DNA of 52,659 nt from Prorocentrum cordatum. Its lineage: Eukaryota; Sar; Dinophyceae; Prorocentrales; Prorocentraceae. The position numbers and the translations under genes were made by a program. This document shows positions 26,199 to 38,000 of the stretch, in pieces (within the stretch, counting starts at the first letter, position 1; the number at the start of each line of letters is the position of its first letter). The DNA lies in the NCBI GenBank assembly GCA_963575745.1, contig CAUYUJ010019112.1:27501-80159 (forward strand), in the 5' to 3' direction. The notes below the pieces were generated by a model. It did no database searches, had not been told where the DNA came from, and saw only the letters and a list, made by a program, of their open reading frames with translations.

Positions 26199-27391
26199 GT
26201 GACGATGATGATGATGCTGCTGATGCTGATCCTCATGATGATGATGATGATGCTGGTAACGATGATGGTGACGATGATGATGCTGATGCTGATGATGCTT
26301 CTGATGATGATGCTGATGATGGTTATGATGATGCTGTTGGCGATGATGCTGCTGCTGATGGTGATGATGATGATGATGATGATGATGATGCTGATGCTGA
26401 TGCTGATGCTGATGCTGATGCTGATACTGATGCTGATGCTGATGCTGATGTTGTTGCTGCTGCTGCTGCTGCGGAGGAGGAGAAAGAGGAGGAGGAGCCA
26501 GGGGGGGCTCTCTTTCCCTCGTGGGCAGTTTCCGATCAGAGCGCCCCCCCCCTTCCGCGGAGGTTCAATACCTGGCCATCTGGCAGCTTGCCTGCGGCAC
26601 GGCCGTGAGCCAGATCCGAAGCTCGAATTCGGAACGGTCCGCTTGCCTCGTCTTCCGCCTCCCCTTCCGCCTTTTCCTTCCCGTCTTTACTCTACGCCTC
26701 CTCCTTCTCGTCCTCCTCCTGCTTTCTCTCCTCGTTTTCCTCCTCCTCTTCCTCCTCTTCATCTGGCCCTTCCCCCTCCGCCAAAGCTCAAGCCCCTCCT
26801 TCCCCTCCAGCTCCCCCTCCCTCTCCCCCTCCTCCTCCCCGTCCCCTCGTCCTCCTCCTCGTCCTCCTCCTCCTCCTCGTCCTCCTCCTTCTCCTCCTCC
26901 TCCTCTTCCTGCTCATCCTCCTCCTCCTCCTCCTCCTCCTCCTCCTCCTCCTCCTCCTCCTCCTCCTCCTCCCCCACCCTCATCCTCCTCCCTCCCCTTC
27001 TCCTCCCCGTTCTCCTCCTCCTCCTCCTCCTCCTCCCTCCTCCTCCTCCTCCTCCCTCAGCTTCGCTCCCTCCTACTCCCTCCTACTCCCTCCTCCTCCC
27101 TCCTCCTCCTCCTCCTCCTCCTCCTCCTGATTCCTGATCCTGATCCCAGCCGGTGGCGGAGGAGGAGAAGGAAAAGGAGGGACTGTGGAATGATGATGAC
27201 AGTAATGTCGATGGTGATGATGACGATGACAATATTGAGGTTGATAGTGATGATGATAATGTTGCTGCTGTTGATGATGACGATGATTGTGATGACGATG
27301 ATGACAATGATAATGATGCTGCTGCTGCTGATGATGATGATGTTGTTGATGCTGCTGGTGTTGCTGCTGTCGATATTGATGCTCGTGATGC

Positions 27392-27431
<40 letters not shown>

Positions 27432-28060
27432 ATGATGATGCTCATGATGCTGGTGATTATAATGGTACTCATGATTGCAGTGACGTTGATGACGAGGATG
27501 ACAATGACGATGCTGATGATGATTATGCTGGTGATGATGCCGATGCTGCTGATGCTGATTATGATATGCATGATAATGCTGATGATGCTGATGATGATGC
27601 TGATGATGCTGATGATGGTGATGCTGATGATGCTGATGATGGTTATGGTGATGATGATGATGCTGCTGATGGTGATGGTGATGTTGATACTGATGATGAT
27701 GCTGATGCTGCTGATACTGATGATGATTATGGTTATGATAGTGCTGATGATGGTGATGATGATGGTGATGATGATGATGGTGCTGATGCTGATGCTGATG
27801 ATGATCCTGGTGATGATGCTGATGATGGTCATGATAACGACGGTGACGACGATAAAAAGGAGGAGGAGGTGGATTTGTGGTCGTGGTGATGGTGATGATG
27901 ATGATGATGATGATGACGGTGATGCTAATAATGATGCTGATGCAGCTGATGCCGATGACGATGATGATGGTGTTGTTGATGATGCTGGGGATCGTGGTGA
28001 TGATGGTGATTCTGATGAATATTGTGGTGATGCTGATTACGAAGCTGATGATGATGATGC

Positions 28061-28098
<38 letters not shown>

Positions 28099-29054
28099 CG
28101 GTTGATGGTAATGATCTTGATTGTGATGATGACGATGATTATGATGATGATGCTGACGATGACGATGATGATTATGATGATTGTGATGGTGATGGTGATG
28201 ATGACGATGATGTTGATGATGACGATTGTGATGATGATAATGCTGATGATGATGCTGATGATGATAACGATGGCGACGACGAGAAGAAGGAGGAGGATGT
28301 TATGGTGGTGGTGGTGATGATAATGATGCTGATGACGATGATGAGGATGCTGATGATGGTGATGATGATGAGGAGGAGGACGATGATCGTGGTGGCGGAG
28401 CTCACGCTGATGTTGTCGCCGACCCTGATGCTGATGTCGCTGATGGTGGTGGTGGTGCTGCTGATGATTCGGTTGGTGGCGATGCTGATGAAGATGGAGA
28501 GGAAGGGGAGGAGGAGGAAGAGGAGGAGGAGGAGGAGGAGGAGGAGGAGGATGGGGCAGGAAAGAACAGCAGGAGGGGGATGGAGGAAGTAGCGAACCCC
28601 ACCCACTCTGAATTCCCAAGCCCTTGGGACAGTTACTAACGGTGGCGGTGGATGTGCATACGATCCACCCACCGTTTGCAAAGTACACATGTCAGGGTGT
28701 CTCTTCTGCGCGTCATGGGACTCTACAGGGTACCGCCGTGACTGTGTGCACTCCCATTCCAATTTGGTCCAATTTGCCGATGTCGTCGTTCCCCGAAAAA
28801 TGACCACGCGAAAGCAGGACACTCCATCTTCATGGCCGGTTGTCACCCTGAGGGGACCAGGGGGCGACGAGGAGAATGAGGAGACGAGGATGATGACGAG
28901 GAGGAGAGAAGGATGCTGAAAATGATGATGACGACGATGATGATGATGGTGAGAAGGAGGAGGATGAGGATGATGATGATGTTGATGATAATGTTGATGA
29001 TGTTGATGATGATAATGGTGATGGTGATGGTGATGGCGATGGTGATGGTGATGG

Positions 29055-29095
<41 letters not shown>

Positions 29096-32000
29096 GTGCT
29101 GATGCTGATGCTGATGCTGACGCTGATGATGATGATGATGCTGATGCTGATGCTGATGCTGATGATGCTGATGCTGATGATGCTGATGAGGCTGATGAGG
29201 CTGATGATGATGGACGGTAATGATACTGATCCTCTTTTTCCTCATACTCTTCCTCTTCATCCCCCTCCTCCTCCTCCGCCTCCTCCTCCTTGCGCCCGAA
29301 TTCCAGGGCCTCGGCAGCGGAAACGTCCGCCTATTTTGGTTTCCTGCTGTGCATGTTTTCTTGCTTGCTCTCGGCGCTGGGCGGCATCTACACCGAGAAG
29401 CTGCTGAAGGACAAGCTGGAGGACATCGCCGCCCAGTATTCTTCTTCTTGTCCTTATCCTTGTGATGTTTCGTAGTATTATTAGTGTTATTTGTCTTATG
29501 GTAGGTGCTATGTTTGTTGGTGTTCGCAGTATTCGTCTGCGAATTATTATTCGCATTTGTAAGAATACTAGTATTTGTATGCTCATTGTTAGTCGTAGTA
29601 TGCGTTTCACTAGTATTACGGTTAGCATTGCTTTTTTATTCGTATCATCATTAATTCTCACCCGACAGGTTGGCATCATGACACAGCACCATAGAACCTA
29701 TCATGACACGACACCAGAGCATAGCAACGATCAGCACGACAAACCACAACATGGCACAACAACATATGGCAGAACCTAACACGAGCATGACAGACCATTG
29801 CAGAACATAACATAGCAATGCCAGGACAACACAGAGCATATCATAACATCACATAACATATCATAACATAACATTGCATAACAGAAGACTGCATAACGTA
29901 ACATAACATAACAGAGCCGAGCTGTCAATATCATAGCACGATCATAGCGCAGCACATATTGACATAACAAATCATATCATGACTCAGCATCACAGGACAT
30001 ATCGTACCAGGACACCATACCATAGCGACGATTAAAACGACAGATCACAGCATGACACAACATAACATAACAAGACAACCATACCAGAGCATGACAGCAC
30101 ATGACATAGCCGAACATGCCTAGTGTTCAACACGTCTTTGTTAGCTTCTGTCTCGGGGTTGGGCCGCCGTGAAGGTCGCTGGCTCGCATCACGTCGGAGT
30201 GTTGTATCCGTGACCTTGTTGGCTCAAGCGAGAGCCCGGTTCAATGCTGAACCGGGTGACCGATTGGCTGGGAGCGGGCGTCATTTCATACCTCAGTCGC
30301 TGCCCCTCAGCTCCTGCCTGTCCCGAGTGCCCGCCATACACGTGCCAGCTGACTTGCCCTTCGGTGCCGAGCTGTCCCGCGTGCCCTGGGTCCCCGGCGC
30401 CAACGCAGGCGGCCTGCCCTGAGCCTCCAGTCTGCCCGGCACCCGACGTGACGCCGCCCTCGAGCCGCTTCTGGGACGTGGTGCTAGGCCTTCTCTCTTC
30501 GCTCACGATTACAGGGCTCGTCGCGGCGGCTGGCTGCTGTGGATCAATTTCTCTGGCAACCTCCCGCCGCCATGGCGTCAGGAACCGTCCAGCCCTGGGC
30601 TTGGATCCTGCACAGCGGGGATCGAGGCTGGCAGCAACGGCGAGTCTTGGGCCACTTGCGGCCGCAGGGAGTGACTCCAGTCAATGATCTGCTAGTGGTG
30701 TGCGTGACGCCCGATGCTAACGTGTACTTCGAGCAACTCGACGGGACGAGCCAGGACTACCAGGCGGTACGTTTCGCTTCAGATCTACAGGTTTCGGCGC
30801 CCGCCCACTGCAGCCGAGCTCGCGGTGTTCATGGGCCAGGCCCGTCAGGCGGCAGATGACCTGTGCATCCAGCAGGCGGCGGCGGCGGGCTTGCCGGCGG
30901 TGGCTCCGCCCGATAACGCCTTCATCCCTCTGGCGCAGCCGCCCGCGGTGATGCCTGAGGGCGGCCTGGTGCCGGCAGCAGGTGCCCTGGCTCCCGCTGC
31001 TCCTCTCGCGGGCGGCGAGGCCGCGGGCGCCGCTGGGGCTCAGTAAGTGACGGTAGAGTCGACCACGTGCGGCCCTCGAAGGTCACCTGTTACCTTGGCT
31101 GCGACTGATCACGCGCAGGGTGAGGTCGGCATCTTCACCACGCCTTCGGGCACAGCCGTGTTGGTCCGCGAGTTGCAGGCTCACCCCGTGGAGGAGTACA
31201 TCATCATGGGGAGCCATCACGATTTGCGGGTCAGCAAGGCCACGATCGTGGCGTCGCTTCGTCGGGTCGGACGTTCAGCTTCGGGAGTCACCCTTTCCAG
31301 ACTGGCCCGTGCCTGGGCCCAGGACGGTCAAGTGGTGCTGCAGCTGGCTCTTTCGCCGGCAAGGAGGACCTCTCGAGCATCACCGCTCGCTCATCATGAC
31401 CTTCGGCCTGCGGACCGATGGCTGGGGCGTTGAGGTCCACCACGCTGCCATGCGCTGCCTGGATGAGGGCTTCTGCAACGATGTGATTGACGTCAGCAAC
31501 AGTGCCACGATCGAGCTCCTTCTCAGGAAGGCGCAGCTGGTTGAGTACGTCTACCACATGGACTTCTTGGCCTCGCGCGGTTCTGGGCCGAAGGGCAAGA
31601 ACAAAGGGGGCTCATCATCATTGCAGCACGCTGTGTTCGATGAGGCCGCCATCTTCTCGGGAATGACCAAGGATTCGGGCATGGCGATGGTCTGCCCAGA
31701 CCTCATCGCCCACGTGGCTGGCGAGGTCGAGCGCGACGCTGCGATCCTTAAGCAGGTCCGCAAGGCCCGCGAGGAGAGGGCGGAGCTCGCGAAGCAGGGG
31801 AAGAAGGGGAATCAGGAGCAGGGGTGATGCTTGCCCCACCAGGGCTGGACCGACCCCCCGACCAGCCCTGTCGCGATCACGCCTTTCAGGGAGGGCCTCC
31901 TGGACTTGCACCTGGGAGGCAGTCTGTTCACAGCCATCCTTTTTGGGCGGAGGAGCGGCAGCGTAACTTGCTGCCTCTCCCTCGGCCCACTTCAGTTTTG

Positions 32001-35000
32001 CATCGGGGTTTCAGAGGAACTGCTGTGCACCTTGGCAGGTCTACTCGGCGTCGGCTGCTGCGTACCAACCATGTTGATGAGGTGCGCGACGAAGTCGCCG
32101 GCGCTCTGAACGATTTGTAGATTGGTTCATCTTGTCCGCGGAAGACCCATGGCCCCACCGCCAGCCAGCAGGCCAGTCTCAACATTATTCGCCAGTCGGT
32201 CATCTCGGTGGGGCCGCCGCCGGACGATCTGAACGGCCCAGGAGCCCTTCGAGCGCTTCGGGCGAGGAGTGCTCACGGCGAAGGCGCCGCGATCGCTCCC
32301 CTCAGCATGGACTCCGTCCACCTGGTCGACCTGCCAGCGGCTGGATCTGTTTCGCGGTCTCTTGAGCATCTAACTAATAATCGGGGCAAAGAGATTGCTG
32401 AGCGGCTAATTCAATTGCGCTTACCAGAATCCACTGGTGGGGAGATAGCTAGACTCGAGGGGCCTGCTCGACCTCACTCGGATCCTGCTCTTAAGCGGTC
32501 GCCCGCCCTCTACGCGGAGCTGCTGCGTAGGATGGTTGGCTGCGACCTGATCGAGTGGCGCTTGTCGGGCGAGGTCTCTTGTGGCCTGTTCTTCGTTAAT
32601 AAGAAGTCAGGGAAGTATCGCTTGATAGATGGTGGTAGGCTACCATCGTGCCATTTTCGGGATAGCGACCCAGTGGCGCTGGCGTCTGGGGCTGCCTTTT
32701 CGGCCATAGAGGTTGACAGTGCGGCTCCTATCCAGGTCGGCTCGGTCGATATCGTAAACGCTTTTTACAACGTGCAGTTACCCGAAGCTCTTCGTGATAT
32801 GTTCGTCCACCCGAGGGTTCGTGCCGACCTGGTGAATGTCTCGTCGGCCCAAGGCCGCGCTGTCAGACGGGGCCAGTACCTTTTCCCAGTCCTGCAGGTG
32901 ATTCCGATGGGCTGGAAGCTCTCTCTCTGGGCCTGTCAGCAAGTACTTGAGCATCGAGCCAGAAGGGTTCGAGGCGTGTCTGAAAGCAATGCCGTTGTTG
33001 ATCGTCTCCCCCCTCCGTGTCTGGAGCCCTTCGCGCACGCCGAGTATGTTGGCAACTTTTTCGCTTTCGGGAAGGATCGGGGGTAGTCAAGGGCGTGACA
33101 GAGGAGGTTCAGCAGGAGTTGAGCGGGGTAAATCTTCCTACGCATCCAGTGGAGGCGGGTCCCGGCGTGACGGCTTTAGGTTGGACCGTTTCCGACGAAA
33201 ACGCTACAGTTGGTCTGAGTCCTCGCATTGTCTGGAAGATCAGGTTGGCTATGCAACAGATTCTCAAGGAAGGGTATGTCAGTGGAGAAACCTTGACGGT
33301 TATCATGTCTCATTACACGACGCGTGCTCTCATCCGCCGCGAGTTGTTGTGCGTTTCTCGGCCTGTTACTAGCTGACGCTGGACCTCATCGCCGCCGTCT
33401 CTGGGGTTCTGTTCGACGTGAACTGGGCTGGGCCGCTGGGCTCATCTTTCTCGCCTCTCGTAATCTTTGGGCTGCTTGGTCTGAGGATGTTCTCGCTGTC
33501 GATGCGTCGTCTTGGGGAGGGTGTATCGTGCAGCAGAAGGTGGACATCGGCACTGTCAAGTCGCTCGGTCGGTTCAATGAGAGGTGGAGATTTTCTCGTG
33601 AAGATGAATTGGGTTATCGACCTCGGGATCACGCTCTCTCGTTCGCTCTTCTAGGAGGCTTCGACATAGACGGGCCCGCCCCCGCGGTTCCAGAGGATAA
33701 GCTCGACGTTGACTCGAATATATGGGACGGCGAGTGGCGGCGTGTCTTGGTGAGACGGTGGGCCCGCTCGGAGGCCCAGCTGACCCTCGAGGGCCGCAGC
33801 ATGGTTCTAGCTCACCTCCACAAGACGCGTGCCCTGGCGAATTTCGGGAAGCGCCACTTGTACTTGGGTGACGCCATGGCCAGCATCCTTGCCGTGTCCA
33901 AGGGTCGTTCATCCTCGAGATTGATGCGAGTCTGTCGTCAAATTGGTGGTCTCAACCTTGCTTTCGGCACGACTTCTCGCTGGCGGTGGCTTCCTTCAGA
34001 GCACAATCCTGCGGATCGAGGCTCAAGGCGCAAGCAGGGTGACTGGGCCGAGGCGTCGGCCAAGCCGCACGCGCCCGACCCTCCAGCTGCTGTCCTGCCC
34101 AAGCCGAGGCATGCTCCGCTGGGCGGGGACGCCTGCGGCCAGCGGGACAGCCGCGTCCGCGCCTTTGCAGCCAGGCTCAGTCGGGCCTTTGGCGTCGACT
34201 TCGGCCCCGTTGATGTCCCAGTCGCGGCTGCCAGCAGCGAGGCCTTCGACCTCCAGAGGTGCCGCAAGCGGCCCGCAGCGCAGTCGCTGGCACCGCCCAG
34301 CGGCCTCGAGCCAGACCTTCGAGCCGATCGCGCTGCTCGCCGCCGCAGGGACTACGGGTCGGAGCCGGCGGTCGACGAGCTCGGCCTGTCTCTGCTCGAG
34401 AGGCGCACCGTGAAGAAGCCTCAGGAAGCTCGGTACAAGCGAATTGTGGGTCAGTTCTGTCTGTGGTGTACGACAGCCAGTCGGGTGATCGAGAACACCA
34501 CCCAGCTCGACTCGGCGGCGACGGCCTACCTTCACGAGCAGTTCTTCCAGGGCTACCCGAGCTCGGTGGGCACCTATCTCCTGGCGGCCCTTGCGTACTG
34601 TCGGCAGGACCTGTCGCCGAAGGCGCCCGAGCTGCCGAAGGCGAGGCGGGCGCTCCTGGGCTTTTTGAAGGCCGCCCCCAACCGGTCGAGGTGGCCCCTC
34701 CCGTGGCCGTTCACTGCGCTGATCGCGGACTCGCTGATCAATCAAGGCCACTGGGTTGCGGCCGCAGCGACGCTCCTGTGCTGCGTGTTCTACACCGGGC
34801 CGTCCGAGCTGCTGCGCCTGCGAGTGAAGGATGCTGTTCCACCAGCGCGAGGGGGACCCAGAGCTCTGGCGATGTGGACCCTGCTGCTGAACGCGTCGGA
34901 GTACAGCACGCCTTCGAAGACGGGCGAGTTCGACGAGTCGCTGAGCCACGACAACACGGAGTTCTGGTGGGTGGGAGGCCTGCTGGCGCGGCTCCGTGCC

Positions 35001-38000
35001 GGCCGCGGCGCAACGCTGCCGCTGCTCGACCTGAAGTACTCGAGCTGGGCCGCCCTGCTCCCAGGCCGCGGTAGACGTGGGCCTCGGCAACCTGGGGCCT
35101 CCCACGCTGCACCAGCTCCGCCACGGCGGAGCGAGCCACGAGCTGGCCACCCGCGCCCGCCCTCTCGCCGAGATCAAGAAGCGCGGGCGGTGGGCAGCCG
35201 ACAGCAGCGTGCGCCGCTACGAGAAGAGCGGCCTCCTACCCACGCAGCTGCAGCGGGCCTCGGACGCCGTGCAGCGCCAGGCCCACATTGCCGCCGCGAG
35301 CATCGGCTCGCGGATCTTGAGGATGCCGCTCGCCAGGCAGCAGTGACAGGACGACAGTTTGCTCTAGAGATCTTTTCTGGGCCAGGCCGCCTTGCTCGAG
35401 CATGGCGGCGAGCTGCAGCTTTGAAGAGTATTCAGATATTTGAGATCGACATTCGGCACGGGCCGCACTTTGACTTGCTAAATGAGAGCCTCGTCCGAAA
35501 AATCCGCGGATGGGCTCGCGCCTGCTTGATCGCCGCGATCTGGCTGGCTCCGCCTTGTTCTTCCTTCTCGGCCCTCCGGTGCCTTTTCTCGCCGGTTCGG
35601 TCGCGTGCCTTCCCTCTTGGCCCCCCCTCCCTCTCGCCTGCCGATCAGCGCGTAGTCAATATAGCCATTCGCCTATGCAAAGTTGCCTCCAGTATCCTAG
35701 ATCTGTGCCGAAGGCTCGGTGCACCGTGCGTCGTAGAGAATCCTCACACCAGCCTGCTGTGGAATGTTAGAGCCTTCGAGATCCTCGCGCGGAGCTCATG
35801 TATAGAGACTTGCGTCGCAGATTACTGCGCCTGGGGCGCTCCGTGGCGGAAGCGCACGAAGTTTCTCTGTGCCCACATCTCCTGCAGGCATCTCAGTGCC
35901 ACCTGTTCTGGCCGCGGCGTTTGCTCGTTCTCAGGTAAGAAGCATGTTGAAATCATTGGCAACCATCCGCGCGGTGTCAAGTTCAGTAAGCTAGCAGAGC
36001 CGTATCCTCCCAAGCTCTGCGCCGCGTTTGTCCGCGCCTTCGATGACAGTATTTTCCGCCCGCTCTGTAAGCCATTCGGTAAAATATAAGGCCTGTGGCC
36101 AGATGGTGTTTCGGGGCATGTCCGGAGAGGTTGGAGCCGCCGAGTGTGCACCTTCCTCTTGGCGGCCTCCATCTGTTCGCGCCCCGGCTGCCGGGCACAT
36201 CGCTACTGGAAAGTTGTCTTGGCATTCTCTGGCCTCGAGAAAAAGAACGCTCGCATGCCTAGTGTTCAACACGTCTTTGTTAGCTTCTGTCTCGGGGTTG
36301 GGCCGCCGTGAAGGTCGCTGGCTTGCATCACGTCGGAGTGTTGTATCCGTGACCTTGTTGGCTCAAGCGCCCCCCCTGCTTTTAAGCTCCCTCCCTGCGG
36401 ATCTGCACAGAGGTCTCGGAGAGGTTGGAGCCGCCGAGTGTGCACCTTTCTCTTGGCGGCCTCCATCTGTTCGCGTCCCGGCTGCCGGGCACATCGCTAC
36501 TGGAAAGTTGTCTTGGCATCCTCTGGCCTCGAGAAAAAGAACGCTCACATAAAAATGTCATGACAACCTAGGACATATCATACCATCACAGAACAGAAGA
36601 CGAACAAACACAACATAACATAACATAGCCGATCATAACATAACACACCTTGACATAACATATCATATCATGACAGCATCGCAGAACATATTATAACACG
36701 GCAGCAGAGCATACCGACACAGACTAGCAGAGTATATCATAATGTACTACACAGAGCCGGGCCGTCAACAAACCGAACATCACAGAACATGCCAGAGCAG
36801 AACATGACAGAACAGAAGACGACATACAACAACATGACATAACATAACTTAGCATACCATGACACACATTGACACAACATAAATATCAGCATCGCAGAAC
36901 ATTTCGTAACACTACAAGAGAGCATAGCGACGACAAACACGACATGACACAACATGACACTACAGAACAGGACAGAAATGAACACGAGCATGACCGAACA
37001 TGCCATAACAGAACATAACACTGTCATGACAACGTAGGCCATATCATAGTTTCACATAACAAACCCAAGCAGAACATGACAGAGCAGAATACGACAGAAC
37101 ACAACATAAAGAGCATACCGAGCATAGCATAACATGTCTTGATAGCGGCACATACTAGCAAATCACATCATAATACACTATACAAAGCCGGGCCGTCAAC
37201 AAACAGAACAACACATAACCTACCAGAGCAGAACACGCCAGAACAGACGATTACATCCCATTATATAACATAACCGAGCATATCCTCCCATACCATGGCA
37301 GAACATATCATATCGTACCATGACAGCATCAGCTAACAAATCAGAGCACGACATCAAACCATAGCGAAACATAATAGCAGAGTTTATCATAATATACTAT
37401 ACTGAGCCGAGCTGTCAACAGCATCACGGAACAGAGCATACTAGAACATATTTTGCCATAACACATCAGATCATAACATAGTGCCACATAATAGATCGCA
37501 CCACATTATCTCAAAGCATATCGTGACAGAGATGAGCATAGCACAACACACTCAATCAGAAGAGAAGCTAAGTGAAGATACTTATCATGACAGATGACGC
37601 ATCTAACGTCACAAGCGTCACGGCGTCATGCTGGTCCGTCGAGAACAGAACAGGACATAATAGAGCATAACAAGAAAGAACGTGACTACATGGAACACAG
37701 TTGAACCGTTTTTTAATCCAGAAATGGCAGTTGGTTGTCGACCAATTCGGCGACCGCGCGGCGTCAGGAACGAATGCCTAAAGTGTCGGTGGGGATTGCT
37801 CGAAGCAAACTAACATCTTTATTTTTACTAGTTGTGTATTGATGTTGTGTGCAATTATGTCAGCATGTGTAATTGTTATTGGTAATACATATTTTCTTCC
37901 AGCATTCTCAGTAGTAGTAGTAATAGTAGTAATAATAGTTGTAGTAGTAGTACTATCATTAGTATGAATACTGTTTTCGCAATACTCTTGTCAGTATCAT

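Larger units (their letters stand above)
30118..36550 (+). mobile_element. Tyrosine-recombinase retrotransposon with split direct repeats (PAT/Ngaro-type layout)
   Basis: Order: A1 (30,118-30,230), ORFs, B1 (36,123-36,256), A2 (36,257-36,369), B2 (36,417-36,550). A1/A2 are 113 bp with one mismatch; B1/B2 are 134 bp with four. CAT precedes A1 (30,115-30,117) and also ends B1 and B2, the junction sequence expected for integration by recombination without a target duplication. Coding order is a Cys/Pro-rich membrane ORF, Gag-like, RT, RNase H, tyrosine recombinase and methyltransferase-like. The A1-B1-A2-B2 layout is established for PAT and Ngaro elements in the DIRS order. The near-identical repeats suggest young insertion, but the ORFs contain several frameshifts and stops, so the copy is not autonomous. 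It lies in intron 5, same strand as the host gene. Confidence 0.9.

Noticed and set aside
28689-28919. 76-codon plus-strand frame in intron 4
   Set aside because: No family resemblance and it runs into GAT repeats; length is within chance for GC-rich DNA.
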